In this document: piece after piece, positions 1 through 8,421 of the stretch
Layout: each line of letters starts with the position of its first letter
How positions within the stretch are numbered: position 1 is the first letter of the stretch
Source: an uncultured Lachnospiraceae bacterium
Lineage (GTDB): Bacteria; Bacillota; Clostridia; Lachnospirales; Lachnospiraceae
Assembly: GCA_904395885.1 (NCBI GenBank)
Contig: CAJFOF010000061.1
Location: 86,541 to 124,900, forward strand
Length of the DNA stretch: 38,360 bases
Direction of reading: 5' to 3'
Translations under genes and position numbers: made by a program
The notes under the pieces: generated by a model
Databases searched by the model: none
Seen by the model: only the letters and a program-made list of their open reading frames with translations
Told to the model about the DNA's origin: nothing

Positions 1-123
1 ATTTACCGCAGGAATAATCACATAAGCTCCGGGCCGCAGTTTTCCCCGGCGAATTCCCTGAATCAGAGAAAAGCGCTTCTTTTGGGCATTCTCTCCCATA
101 TACAGCGGTTTATAGAATCTCAT
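1..123 (-). CDS. Unrecognised protein, N-terminal 41 residues only (cut by the window edge)
   Basis: An open frame starts at an ATG at 123 and runs off the left edge without a stop. It begins MRFYKPLYMGE and continues with many basic residues (KKR, RRGK) and then a hydrophobic run ending VIIPAVN. The ATG overlaps the last 14 bases of the upstream gene in another frame, and a GGTGG stretch a few bases before it could serve as ribosome binding site, so translational coupling is likely. A second in-frame ATG at 99 has no better site. I do not recognise the family; the FYKPLY opening seems vaguely familiar from hypothetical proteins of Lachnospiraceae, but that is memory and not proof. It would be co-transcribed with the 442-residue gene before it. 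Confidence 0.5.
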   Translation of the reverse strand, partial: MRFYKPLYMGENAQKKRFSLIQGIRRGKLRPGAYVIIPAVN

Positions 124-1438
124 TCTCATCCACCATGATTTCACGGATCAGCTCCATGGAAACTATTTTTTCGTCTGCGTCCGTACAGGCTGCAAGACTG
201 TTTTGGATGTACTCCTCCACTTCTTCTATGGAATTAAAGAATACGGGAAGACTCGAAAGAATACGGGCCATAATTCCACGGACCACGGCTCTGGGCATTC
301 CTGTCCACAGCTCTTCCAACTGGCCGAACAGAATTCCTTCTTCCTGCTCCAGCATCTTTTCGTCTACGATCAGATTCTCGGATTCTTCTTCCTGAAGCTC
401 GATAAAGGGACTGCCGGAAAGAAGGCGGTCTACCGTCTTCAGGCGGTCATACAATTCTTTTTCTTCATCGTTTTCCTTTCCATCGTGGGGAAGCTCCAGA
501 CGAAGCCACTTTTCAAAGTATCGCTCCTGTTTTCCTTCCAGATCGATCAAAAGACTGTCAATTTCTTCATCGGCCACGAAAAAATCTTCGGCCTCCAGTC
601 GTCTCCAGACAGTGTCCAGAGTTCTGACAAAACTCTGCTCTTCTTTTCCTTCCATCATGCCGTCGTTTCTGGAAAGAAGAAGGACGTACAGATCATTGAT
701 AAGATCCATGGCAAACACCAGCTCACCGGAATCATCAAGGAGGCGTTGGCTTGCAAGGGTAAGGCCTGCAGACAGGTTCTGATAGGCCTCTGATGTCAGA
801 TTTCTGTAATCAGCCGTTTTAAACTGCTGCAGGATATCCCACAGATCCCGGCGCTCTTCCATACCTTCCGGAAGCTGGAGCATTGACTCTGTCCTCAGCA
901 TATAGAGAATCGCGTCCAGACTGCTTTTCTGGGATCCTTTATACACAGACAGTCCCGACTGAACCAACGAAAAAAATTTAGCCTTTGTAAAACGGATGGG
1001 AAGCTGTTCAACGATCATCTGGATTCGATTGTTCATCACCGCTGAATCCTTGGAACTGATCAAAAAATGAATGATTTCACTGACCATGGTCTGGTCGTCT
1101 TCCTCCGGAATACCGCTTTTTTTCTCCGGGAGGAACCGGTATTCAAGGCGGTTCAGCACATGTTCATATACCTGAAAACAGTCTGTGTAGGCTGTCACAA
1201 TTTCCATCTCGCGGGTAGCGCCTTTTCTCAGGGTATCCAGAGCCTCCACGTCTTCTTTTCCGTTGAGAAAATCTCCCAGAAGTCTTTGAAATTCTTTGCG
1301 GAACCGTCGGGAAAAAGCGCTTCCGCCATCCCCACGGTCTGCTTCCTGCTCAAAATACATATAATAATTCAGAGCCAAACGGCTATAGGAATACCGCGCG
1401 GCGGCTCCCAACTTTTTTTTCATGCTCTGACGATCCAT
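110..1438 (-). CDS. Unrecognised 442-residue, probably all-helical cytoplasmic protein
   Basis: The product opens MDRQSMKKKLG and is rich in Glu, Leu and Arg, with no signal peptide, no convincing membrane segment and no cysteine cluster or nucleotide-binding motif that I can see. The alternation of charged and leucine-rich stretches suggests a helical fold throughout, with an acidic C-terminal third. The start at the ATG at 1438 is preceded by GGAGG at good spacing; the frame can be extended four codons to a TTG, which would swallow that site. It lies 31 bases after cinA and overlaps the next gene, so it looks like a late member of the rimO-pgsA-cinA unit. It could be a family restricted to Clostridia. 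No function is proposed. Confidence 0.8.
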   Translation of the reverse strand: MDRQSMKKKLGAAARYSYSRLALNYYMYFEQEADRGDGGSAFSRRFRKEFQRLLGDFLNGKEDVEALDTLRKGATREMEIVTAYTDCFQVYEHVLNRLEYRFLPEKKSGIPEEDDQTMVSEIIHFLISSKDSAVMNNRIQMIVEQLPIRFTKAKFFSLVQSGLSVYKGSQKSSLDAILYMLRTESMLQLPEGMEERRDLWDILQQFKTADYRNLTSEAYQNLSAGLTLASQRLLDDSGELVFAMDLINDLYVLLLSRNDGMMEGKEEQSFVRTLDTVWRRLEAEDFFVADEEIDSLLIDLEGKQERYFEKWLRLELPHDGKENDEEKELYDRLKTVDRLLSGSPFIELQEEESENLIVDEKMLEQEEGILFGQLEELWTGMPRAVVRGIMARILSSLPVFFNSIEEVEEYIQNSLAACTDADEKIVSMELIREIMVDENEIL

Positions 1439-1469
1439 GGTATCCTCCAATCCCTTCAGGCTCTAACCC

Positions 1470-2741
1470 TCAGCCTTTGTCTTTATTTTTGTCTTTCTGA
1501 TAACTCTGCAGGATGGAGCGGCGCAGCAGATCCAGCGCTTTCACTACGGCCTGCTCTCTTATTTTTTCGCGGTTTCCCTTAAAATTCCAGCACTCTACTG
1601 CAATCTTATCTTTGAGATAGCAGGCCATATAAACCAGTCCGACAGGCTTTTCCTCTGTTCCGCCGTCAGGCCCGGCGATTCCGGTGACAGAAATGCAGAC
1701 ATCGGCGTCAGCCGCAAAGGCACCGCCAGCCGCCATCTCCTTGGCCGTCTGCTCGCTGACAGCTCCGTATTTTTTCAATGTACTCTTACTTACGTCCAGA
1801 CGTTTTTTCTTCGCTTTGTTGGAATAGGTGATGAACCCTTCTTTGAACACTTCAGAAACCCCTGGGACATTGATGATCCGGCCGGCCAGAAGACCTCCGG
1901 TGCAGGACTCTGCGGTGGCAACTGTCAGGCCGTATTTTTCCAGCAGACGGACAACCGCCTCCTCCAGGCTCTCCTCCTCTTTTGTAGTATAGACGGCATC
2001 AGCGAACCTGCTTTTGATCTCTTTCACCACTGGCTTTAACAGCTTTTTGGCCTGTTCCGTCTCCTTTGCTCTGGCGGTCACTCTGAGATGGACCTCCCCC
2101 GTCTTGGCATAAGTCGCAATGGTAGGATTGGTCTGTCCGTCGATCAGGTCTAACAGCTTATCCTCCACCTGGCTTTCTCCATACCCGCAGATTTTGACCA
2201 TCTGGGACAGGATGACTTCCGGCTGAAGTTTCTGGAGATAAGGAACCACTTTCTTTTCAAAGAGAGGATACAGTTCTCCGGGAGGGCCCGGCAAAAGGAT
2301 GGCTCTTTTCCCATCTTTTTCCAAGATCAGCCCGGGAGCCGTGCCGTTATCATTATCCAGGACGATGGAACCGTCGGGAACAATAGCCTGCTTCCAGTTA
2401 TTGTCCGGTATCTCTTTGTATATGTTATTTTCAAAATATTTTTCGATTCGCTTCCGGGTGTGGGGGTCTTCCACCAGGGAAAATCCCATAACTTCTGAGC
2501 AGACTTCTTTTGTCAGATCATCCTCAGTAGGGCCTAACCCCCCTGTCAGAATCACTACGTCGGCTCTTTGAAGGGCTGTCCGTACGGCGTCGGCCAACCT
2601 GTCACGGTTATCTCCCACGGTTACCTGATGATACATGGAAAGGCCAAGAGCTGCACATTTTTCTGCCAGATAGCGGGTATTTGTATTCACAATGTTACCT
2701 AAAAGCAATTCAGTTCCTACGGAGATCAGTTCTGCTACCAT
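1470..2741 (-). CDS. cinA: CinA, competence/damage-inducible protein; NMN amidohydrolase type
   Basis: A 423-residue protein with the two CinA domains. The N-terminal molybdopterin-binding-like (MoCF) domain covers roughly residues 1-170, with VGTELLLGNIVNTNT near the start, GGLGPTEDDLTKE, and LLPGPPGE. The C-terminal CinA domain of about 160 residues contains ATAESCTGG and the VTGIAGPDGG loop. In characterised relatives this C-terminal domain deamidates nicotinamide mononucleotide in pyridine-nucleotide recycling, and other members hydrolyse ADP-ribose; which activity applies here cannot be read from the sequence. The start is backed by GAAGGGAG upstream. It follows pgsA by 2 bases, the common Firmicute order pgsA-cinA, although recA, which often comes next, is replaced by an unrecognised gene. 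The lysine/aspartate-rich tail is probably disordered. Confidence 0.95.
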   Translation of the reverse strand: MVAELISVGTELLLGNIVNTNTRYLAEKCAALGLSMYHQVTVGDNRDRLADAVRTALQRADVVILTGGLGPTEDDLTKEVCSEVMGFSLVEDPHTRKRIEKYFENNIYKEIPDNNWKQAIVPDGSIVLDNDNGTAPGLILEKDGKRAILLPGPPGELYPLFEKKVVPYLQKLQPEVILSQMVKICGYGESQVEDKLLDLIDGQTNPTIATYAKTGEVHLRVTARAKETEQAKKLLKPVVKEIKSRFADAVYTTKEEESLEEAVVRLLEKYGLTVATAESCTGGLLAGRIINVPGVSEVFKEGFITYSNKAKKKRLDVSKSTLKKYGAVSEQTAKEMAAGGAFAADADVCISVTGIAGPDGGTEEKPVGLVYMACYLKDKIAVECWNFKGNREKIREQAVVKALDLLRRSILQSYQKDKNKDKG

Positions 2742-2743
2742 AA

Positions 2744-3289
2744 TTAAATACTCCCTTCTGTAAGTACTTTATGATTTTTCCAGATATAGTCTACTAAGGA
2801 TATAACCGTGAGAATCAGGGCAATCCAGATACATGCCTGGGTGACCATCTCCAGGCCGGGGATCTGCAGGATCAGCAGAATCACACCGATCATCTGAAAA
2901 GTAGTTTTAAACTTTCCCCAGTAACTGGCAGCGATTACAATGCCATTGTCGGATGCGATCAGCCGGAAACCGCTGATAATAAACTCTCTGCTAATAATGA
3001 TAATTACCATCCAGGCTGGCAGCTCTTCTAACTCCACCAGACAGATCAGAGCAGAACACACCAGCAGCTTGTCAGCCAGAGGATCCATAAACTTTCCAAA
3101 ATTGGTCACCAGATTGTACTTTCTTGCAATTTTTCCATCCAGCAGATCGGTCAGGCTGGCAAGAATAAAAATGACCGCCGCTGCAATGCGGATCGTTCTA
3201 TTGGTTCCGCCCTGATAAAGCAGGCAGGCCACAAAAAACGGGATCATAATCACTCTCAGGGTGGTCAGTTTATTGGGCAGATTCATCAT
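2744..3289 (-). CDS. pgsA: CDP-diacylglycerol-glycerol-3-phosphate 3-phosphatidyltransferase
   Basis: This integral membrane enzyme condenses CDP-diacylglycerol with glycerol-3-phosphate to phosphatidylglycerophosphate, the committed step to phosphatidylglycerol and cardiolipin. The CDP-alcohol phosphotransferase signature is complete: D48, D51, G52, A55, R56, G65, D69 and D73 with the family spacing. Several hydrophobic segments (about 11-25, 35-47, 75-90, 95-110, 120-140 and 148-168) match the six-helix topology, and 181 residues is the usual length. Two adjacent ATG codons begin the frame; AGGAGAGG lies just upstream. Its first 20 bases overlap the end of rimO, and cinA follows after 2 bases, so the three are probably translated in a coupled way. 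Confidence 0.96.
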   Translation of the reverse strand: MMNLPNKLTTLRVIMIPFFVACLLYQGGTNRTIRIAAAVIFILASLTDLLDGKIARKYNLVTNFGKFMDPLADKLLVCSALICLVELEELPAWMVIIIISREFIISGFRLIASDNGIVIAASYWGKFKTTFQMIGVILLILQIPGLEMVTQACIWIALILTVISLVDYIWKNHKVLTEGSI

Positions 3290-4610
3290 ACACCTCTCCT
3301 ATCAAATCGTATTCAGCGGCTTGTGTCACCCGGACACGGACAAAATCTCCGGACATCAGAGCTTCTCCGGTGTCCACAAAAATCAGTCCGTCAACATTGG
3401 GGGCGTCCATATAAGTCCGGCCCACGTAGGCGGGCTCATCGGCAACTTTTCCCTCGATCATCACATCAAGGATCCGGCCTACCATCTCTTCCGAATGGGC
3501 AAAGGCGATCTCCTGCTGAAGCTCCATAATCTCATCTCTTCGCTCTTCTTTCAGCTCCTGAGGAATCTGGTCAGGAAAAGAAGCTGCTGGCGTATCTTCC
3601 TCCGCAGAATAGGCAAAGACACCCAGGCGGTCGAACTCCATCTCATCAACAAATTCCATCAGGGTCTGGTGATCTTCCTCTGTCTCTCCCGGAAATCCGG
3701 AAATCAGGGTTGTCCTGAGAACAATATCAGGGATCTCTCGCCGAAGCTTACGGATCATTTCTTCCAGTTGTTTCCTTGTAGTCCGACGGTTCATCCGCTT
3801 CAAAATCCGATCACTGGCGTGCTGAATGGGAATATCCAGATAGTGGCAAACCTTTTCCTCTGTTTTTATTACTTCGATCAGCTCATCTGTGATCTCTTCC
3901 GGATAACAATACTGAATCCGGATCCAATAAATGCCCGGTATTTTTGCCAGTTGGCTCAGAAGTTGAGGGAGACGCTTCTCACCATAGAGATCCAGACCGT
4001 ACAGAGTGGTTTCCTGGGCCACCAGTATCAGCTCCCTCACGCCGTTTTCAGCCAGGGCTTTCGCCTCGTTTACCAGCTCCTCCATCGGGACACTCCGGTA
4101 AGGGCCCCTCAGATCCGGAATAATACAGTAAGTACACCGTTTATCGCACCCTTCGGCAATTTTTAAAAAAGCGTAATAGCCGCCAGTGCTGACCACCCGC
4201 TCTTCTCTCACGGCAGGTGTATAGGACAGCTCTTTAAAACAGGAGACCGGTCCTTCCTGTTCCAGAACTTTTCTGAGAACATCCCGAATCTCATCATAGG
4301 AAGAGGTGCCTACAATCGCATCTACCTCCGGTATCTCGTCGATAATTTCCTGTTTATACCGCTGAGCCATACATCCGGTTACCAGAAGGGCTTTCAACTT
4401 TCCATTCTGTTTTAAATCTGCCATTTCGAGAATGGTATTGACGCTCTCCTCCTTGGCGTCCCCGATAAAACAGCAGGTATTGATGAGAATCGCATCTGCC
4501 TCCTGTTCATCATCGGTAAAGGTCCACCCGTCAGCCCTCAAGAGGCCCATCATCTTTTCCGAATCCACCAGGTTTTTATCACATCCCAGGGAAACACACA
4601 GTAATTTCAT
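3270..4610 (-). CDS. rimO: Ribosomal protein S12 methylthiotransferase RimO
   Basis: A radical-SAM enzyme that adds a methylthio group to a conserved aspartate of ribosomal protein S12. The 446 residues show the three parts of the family: an N-terminal UPF0004 domain with cysteines C10, C46 (or C47) and C80 that hold the auxiliary iron-sulfur cluster, the radical-SAM core with C155, C159 and C162 (CDKRCTYC), and a C-terminal TRAM domain from about residue 375. The opening SLGCDKNLVDSE is typical of RimO and distinguishes it from the tRNA enzymes MiaB and MtaB. The site before the ATG is weak (GGAG about 12 bases away). It lies 92 bases after rpoZ across a weak hairpin and overlaps pgsA by 20 bases. 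Confidence 0.94.
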   Translation of the reverse strand: MKLLCVSLGCDKNLVDSEKMMGLLRADGWTFTDDEQEADAILINTCCFIGDAKEESVNTILEMADLKQNGKLKALLVTGCMAQRYKQEIIDEIPEVDAIVGTSSYDEIRDVLRKVLEQEGPVSCFKELSYTPAVREERVVSTGGYYAFLKIAEGCDKRCTYCIIPDLRGPYRSVPMEELVNEAKALAENGVRELILVAQETTLYGLDLYGEKRLPQLLSQLAKIPGIYWIRIQYCYPEEITDELIEVIKTEEKVCHYLDIPIQHASDRILKRMNRRTTRKQLEEMIRKLRREIPDIVLRTTLISGFPGETEEDHQTLMEFVDEMEFDRLGVFAYSAEEDTPAASFPDQIPQELKEERRDEIMELQQEIAFAHSEEMVGRILDVMIEGKVADEPAYVGRTYMDAPNVDGLIFVDTGEALMSGDFVRVRVTQAAEYDLIGEVYDESAQ

Positions 4611-4664
4611 ATTGTCAAAAACTCCTCTGTCCGGCAGTTGTCTTATGCTGCCTTATTACCATAA

Positions 4665-4692
4665 AAGCCATCTCAAAACAGGGAGACGGCTT
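4665..4692 (-). terminator. Weak hairpin between rpoZ and rimO, possible attenuating terminator
   Basis: On the minus strand a 10-pair stem with one G-U pair (arms AAGCCGTCTC and GAGATGGCTT) encloses an 8-base loop, directly after the rpoZ stop. Only a short T stretch follows, so it probably reduces transcription into rimO and does not end it. Alternatively it is an mRNA processing or stabilising element. Confidence 0.4.
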
Positions 4693-4702
4693 ATGTCTGA
4701 TC

Positions 4703-4963
4703 TTACTGGTTGTTCTCCTCAGGAATTTCTTCTTCCTCTCCGACAACCTTCACTTTTCTCTGATACAGTTCGTCAATAGCCACAGACAGCGGCTTGCGGT
4801 TTGCAGCGCCGGAAATCAGCGGTTCCGCGCCGTCAATCAACTGACGTGCCCTTTTGGCAGCGGCAATTACGATCGAATAACGGCTCTGGACGACTGGCTG
4901 CTCACCAGGCTCTACCTCACCGTTAACTGCATCAATTAAATCTGCATAAGATGGACGTAACAT
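4703..4963 (-). CDS. rpoZ: DNA-directed RNA polymerase subunit omega
   Basis: The small subunit that helps assemble and stabilise RNA polymerase by binding the beta-prime subunit. The 86 residues contain the conserved core: MLRPSYADLIDAV, then SRYSIVIAAAKRARQL and a stretch with KPLSVAIDEL, followed by an acidic, probably disordered tail (EEEEIPEEN). The ATG at 4963 is preceded by AAAGGAG at 11 bases; the frame can be extended seven codons to a TTG, but that codon overlaps the ribosome binding site, so I rejected it. It follows gmk by 28 bases, the gmk-rpoZ order found across Firmicutes. Confidence 0.95.
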   Translation of the reverse strand: MLRPSYADLIDAVNGEVEPGEQPVVQSRYSIVIAAAKRARQLIDGAEPLISGAANRKPLSVAIDELYQRKVKVVGEEEEIPEENNQ

Positions 4964-4991
4964 AATCGATATATCTCCTTTCAAGCACCAT

Positions 4992-5618
4992 TTATTTGGC
5001 GATTTTCTTTAATTCTTCCTGTATCCTGCCAATAAATTCCAGGCAGTTTACGGCACGGTTATGCTGAATCTGTATGAGACGGTGCATCTCCTCTGAACAT
5101 CTCTCAACATCATCGTTGACGAGAAGATAATCATATCGCTCAATTCCTTCCGATTCCTTTACAGCCCTCTCCAGACGACTCTGAATGACCTCCTCGGTTT
5201 CGGTTCCGCGCCCGACCAGGCGGCGCTTTAATTCTTCTGCACTTGGCGGCATGATAAACACCAAAAGAGTTTCCGGGAATTGCTCTTTTACTTTCAGCGC
5301 TCCCTGAATCTCTATTTCCAGAATGACATCTTTCCCCGCATCCATTTGCTTCTCGACATAAGCCTTCGGGGTTCCGTAATAATTGTCAACGTATTGGGCG
5401 TACTCAATCAATTGATCCTCTCTGATCATTTCCTGAAACTGCTCTTTTGTGACAAAAAAATACTCCCGGCCGTTCTCTTCCCCGGCCCTGGGCTGCCGGG
5501 TGGTGGCAGAAATGGAAAGAGCATAGTTATCATACTTTTCCAACAAAGCCTTCATCAAAGTCCCTTTTCCGGAACCGGAAAAACCAGAGACAACTACTAA
5601 AATTCCACGTTGGTTCAT
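4992..5618 (-). CDS. gmk: Guanylate kinase
   Basis: Phosphorylates GMP to GDP with ATP, essential for guanine nucleotide supply and for draining GMP in (p)ppGpp metabolism. The 208-residue length is normal. The P-loop lies at residues 12-20 (GFSGSGKGT), followed by the GMP-binding segment SISATTRQPRAGE and the GREYFFV motif of bacterial guanylate kinases; the lid arginines are in the GRGTETEE segment. The site AAGAAGG precedes the ATG. It follows yicC after only 19 bases. In many Firmicutes a small DUF370 gene (remA) lies at this junction, but there is no room for one here. Confidence 0.97.
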   Translation of the reverse strand: MNQRGILVVVSGFSGSGKGTLMKALLEKYDNYALSISATTRQPRAGEENGREYFFVTKEQFQEMIREDQLIEYAQYVDNYYGTPKAYVEKQMDAGKDVILEIEIQGALKVKEQFPETLLVFIMPPSAEELKRRLVGRGTETEEVIQSRLERAVKESEGIERYDYLLVNDDVERCSEEMHRLIQIQHNRAVNCLEFIGRIQEELKKIAK

Positions 5619-5637
5619 ATCGCGACCTTCTTACATT

Positions 5638-6516
5638 TTATTCTATATTTTGGATCTGTTCCCGCACCTTTTCAATCTCGGTCTTTAAAGCGATCGCCTT
5701 CTGGGATACCTCCAGATCATTGGCCTTTGACAGGATTGTATTGGCCTCCCGGTTCATCTCCTGGGCAATAAAATCCAGCTTGCGGCCTACGCCTCCGCCT
5801 TCCACCAGCTCTTTTCTGGTGTTCTGGATATGGCTGCGGAGTCGAACCGTCTCCTCATCTACACAGATCTTATCTGCAAAAATAGCCACTTCTGCCGCAA
5901 TCCGATTTTCTTCAATAGCAGCGCCTGCCAAAAGTTCCCGAACCTTTTCCTCAAGCCGATTTTTGTATTCTTCCAGAATTTGGGGAGAGCGCTCTTCCAC
6001 TTCTGAGACAAGTCCCTCCATCAGATCCAGTTTTCCGAGGAGATCCTTCTTCAGGTTCTCGCCCTCTGCCGTGCGGGTCTGTACGAAACGTCCGGCCGCC
6101 TCCCTCACAGCACCGGAAAGAAGCTTCCATATTTCGTCCTCATCCTCCGGCTCCTGTTCCATTGTAAGAACCTCAGGGCAGCGAGCCAGATCCATAACCG
6201 TAACGTTATTGGGAATACCAAACTGTTCGGCCATAGCAGAAAAGGCTTCCATATATTCTGAGGCCAGAGACTGGTTGTATTTTAACCCTATCCGTCCCTC
6301 CGTATAATCTTCATAACTGATAAAGACATCTACCTTGCCTCTCTGGATATACTCTTTTAGAAGCGTCCGGATGCCGGCTTCAAAATAATTGAACTTCTTA
6401 GGCATCTTAATGTTCAGATCCAGATAGCGATGGTTCACGGCCTTCATCTCCACAGAAATTTTATATTCATCCGTGACCGACTCATATCTGCCGTAACCAG
6501 TCATGCTTTTTACCAT
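5638..6516 (-). CDS. yicC: YicC/YloC family endoribonuclease
   Basis: A 292-residue protein with the two halves of this family: the N-terminal YicC-like domain opening MVKSMTGYGR and containing VEMKAVNHRYLDLNIKMP, and the C-terminal DUF1732 domain ending EIEKVREQIQNIE with the LDFIAQEMNREANT signature. Members from Escherichia coli and Bacillus have been described as endoribonucleases linked to small-RNA turnover and stationary-phase survival. The ATG at 6516 has GAGAGG eight bases upstream. A longer frame to 6555 would start almost at the expected transcription start of the promoter at 6567-6595, so the shorter form is preferred. It is the first gene of the unit leading to gmk, rpoZ and rimO. 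Confidence 0.93.
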   Translation of the reverse strand: MVKSMTGYGRYESVTDEYKISVEMKAVNHRYLDLNIKMPKKFNYFEAGIRTLLKEYIQRGKVDVFISYEDYTEGRIGLKYNQSLASEYMEAFSAMAEQFGIPNNVTVMDLARCPEVLTMEQEPEDEDEIWKLLSGAVREAAGRFVQTRTAEGENLKKDLLGKLDLMEGLVSEVEERSPQILEEYKNRLEEKVRELLAGAAIEENRIAAEVAIFADKICVDEETVRLRSHIQNTRKELVEGGGVGRKLDFIAQEMNREANTILSKANDLEVSQKAIALKTEIEKVREQIQNIE

Positions 6517-6566
6517 TCTGTATGCCTCTCTTTCACCATGGTCATTTCTTGCCATAGATATTTTCC

Positions 6567-6595
6567 ATTATAAGACAAACCCAAGGGCAAGTCAA
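6567..6595 (-). promoter_or_regulatory. Sigma-A-type promoter of the yicC-gmk-rpoZ unit
   Basis: On the minus strand TTGACT (6590-6595) and a perfect TATAAT (6567-6572) are separated by exactly 17 bases. Transcription should start near 6560, giving a leader of about 45 bases to the yicC start at 6516. Confidence 0.85.
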
Positions 6596-6602
6596 TAAAA
6601 CA

Positions 6603-6631
6603 TTTCAATATCGCAAAAACTGTGATATACT
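6603..6631 (+). promoter_or_regulatory. Sigma-A-type promoter of rqcH
   Basis: TTTCAA (6603-6608), 17 bases, then TATACT (6626-6631). The -35 box is imperfect. It lies back to back with the yicC promoter: only 7 bases separate the two -35 boxes on opposite strands, so polymerases would compete for the same DNA. Confidence 0.7.
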
Positions 6632-6671
6632 GAGATGGCAATTATAATTTCGACAAGGAAGGAGAATGTTC

Positions 6672-8417
6672 ATGGCATTTGATGGAATCGTTATCGCTAA
6701 TCTGGTCCATGACTTCAAGTCTGCAATAGAGGGAGGCCGAATCGCAAAGATCGCTCAGCCGGAGAAGGATGAGCTGCTTTTTCAGATCAAAAAAGACGGA
6801 CGGCTCTGCCGCCTTTTAATATCAGCCAGCGCCAGTCTTCCTCTGGCTTATCTGACGGATACGAATAAACCAAGCCCAATGACAGCGCCGAATTTTTGTA
6901 TGCTTCTCCGCAAACATATCGGAAGCGCCAGAATTGTTTCGGTTTCCCAGCCAGGGCTGGAGAGGATCATTGAGATTACTCTGGAACATCTGGATGAAAT
7001 GGGGGATCTGTGCCGTAAAAAGCTGATTGTTGAGATCATGGGAAAACACAGTAATATCATTTTCTGCAAAGAAGACGGAACGATTTTGGACAGTATCAAA
7101 CATATATCCGCCCAGGTCAGTTCCGTACGCGAGGTGCTTCCCGGAAGAACGTACTTTATCCCCCAAACTGTAGAGAAAGCCGATCCTCTGACTGTCACCC
7201 AGGAAGAATTTTCAGACCGGCTGTCCCGATCTGCTTCCAATATCCAGAAAGCTCTCTACAGTTCTTTTACCGGAATCAGCCCGGTCATAGCCGATGAACT
7301 CTGCTTTCTGGCCTCGATTGATCCGGACAGAGGCGCACAGGACTTGTCGGAGATAGAAACCATTCATCTTTACCGGACGTTGTGTCTGATGATGGAGGAT
7401 GTGAAAGAAGGCCGTTTCACCCCTAATATTATATATGAAGAGGAAAAACCTGTGGAATTTGCCTCTCTTCCGCTGACCTGCTTTTCAGATCCCAAATACA
7501 GGAGGACAGAATTTGCATCCATCAGCCAGGTTCTGCAGACCTATTATGCATCCAGAGAGGTGATCACCCGGATTCGCCAGAAGTCTTCCGATCTCCGCCG
7601 GATCGTCCAGACTTCACTGGAACGCAATTATAAGAAGTATGATCTGCAGGAAAAGCAGCTAAAGGATACAGAAAAGCGCGAAAAGTACCGGATATACGGC
7701 GAGCTTCTCAATACCTATGGATACGAACTGACAGGCGGTGAAAAGGAACTCAAATGCCTGAACTATTATACCAATGAGGAGATTCGGATCCCGCTGGATC
7801 CCAACCTTACAGCCAAAGAAAATTCTCAAAAATATTTTGACCGTTACAATAAATTGAAGAGAACCTTTGAGGCGTTGAGTGAACTCACCCTGGAAACCCG
7901 ACGGGAGATCGACCATTTAGAGTCTATCAGTGCTTCTCTGGATATCGCTTTGACTGAAAATGATTTGACTCAGATCAAAGAAGAACTGATGGATTACGGT
8001 TATATTAAGAAACGCCGGGCCGGGGAGAAAAAGCCCAAAATCACCAGCAAGCCCTTCCACTATTTATCTTCAGACGGTTTTCACATTTTTGTGGGAAAAA
8101 ACAATTATCAGAACGAAGAGTTGACTTTCAAAGTGGCCAGCGGAAACGACTGGTGGTTTCACGCAAAAGGAATTCCCGGCTCTCACGTAATCGTTAAATC
8201 CGAAGGAAAGGAGCTTCCGGACCGGGTATTTGAAGAGGCCGGTGCCCTGGCTGCCTGGTATTCCAAGGCGCGAGAAAGCGAAAAAGTAGAAGTGGATTAT
8301 ATCCAAAAAAAGAACCTCCGCAAAGTGGCAGGGGCGGCTCCAGGTTTCGTTATTTACCACACGAACTATTCCCTGGTGGCCTCTCCCTCCTGTCAGCTTA
8401 CGGAGATAAGCTCATAA
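6672..8417 (+). CDS. rqcH: RqcH (NFACT family), ribosome-associated quality control factor
   Basis: A 581-residue relative of eukaryotic Rqc2/NEMF. In Bacillus subtilis RqcH binds stalled 50S subunits carrying peptidyl-tRNA and recruits alanine-tRNA to build alanine tails that mark the chain for degradation; older annotations call it fibronectin-binding protein. Visible parts are the NFACT-N domain (about 1-190, opening MAFDGIVIANLVHDF), a helix-hairpin-helix and long charged coiled coil in the middle (about 290-440, with many Lys/Glu/Arg), and the NFACT-R domain near the end with FHIFVGKNNYQNEELTFK and DWWFHAKGIPGSHV. The ATG at 6672 has GGAG seven bases upstream; the ATG two codons earlier is too close to that site. 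It is divergent from yicC and convergent with the hydrolase remnant, 4 bases apart. Confidence 0.93.
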   Translation: MAFDGIVIANLVHDFKSAIEGGRIAKIAQPEKDELLFQIKKDGRLCRLLISASASLPLAYLTDTNKPSPMTAPNFCMLLRKHIGSARIVSVSQPGLERIIEITLEHLDEMGDLCRKKLIVEIMGKHSNIIFCKEDGTILDSIKHISAQVSSVREVLPGRTYFIPQTVEKADPLTVTQEEFSDRLSRSASNIQKALYSSFTGISPVIADELCFLASIDPDRGAQDLSEIETIHLYRTLCLMMEDVKEGRFTPNIIYEEEKPVEFASLPLTCFSDPKYRRTEFASISQVLQTYYASREVITRIRQKSSDLRRIVQTSLERNYKKYDLQEKQLKDTEKREKYRIYGELLNTYGYELTGGEKELKCLNYYTNEEIRIPLDPNLTAKENSQKYFDRYNKLKRTFEALSELTLETRREIDHLESISASLDIALTENDLTQIKEELMDYGYIKKRRAGEKKPKITSKPFHYLSSDGFHIFVGKNNYQNEELTFKVASGNDWWFHAKGIPGSHVIVKSEGKELPDRVFEEAGALAAWYSKARESEKVEVDYIQKKNLRKVAGAAPGFVIYHTNYSLVASPSCQLTEISS

Positions 8418-8421
8418 GGCG

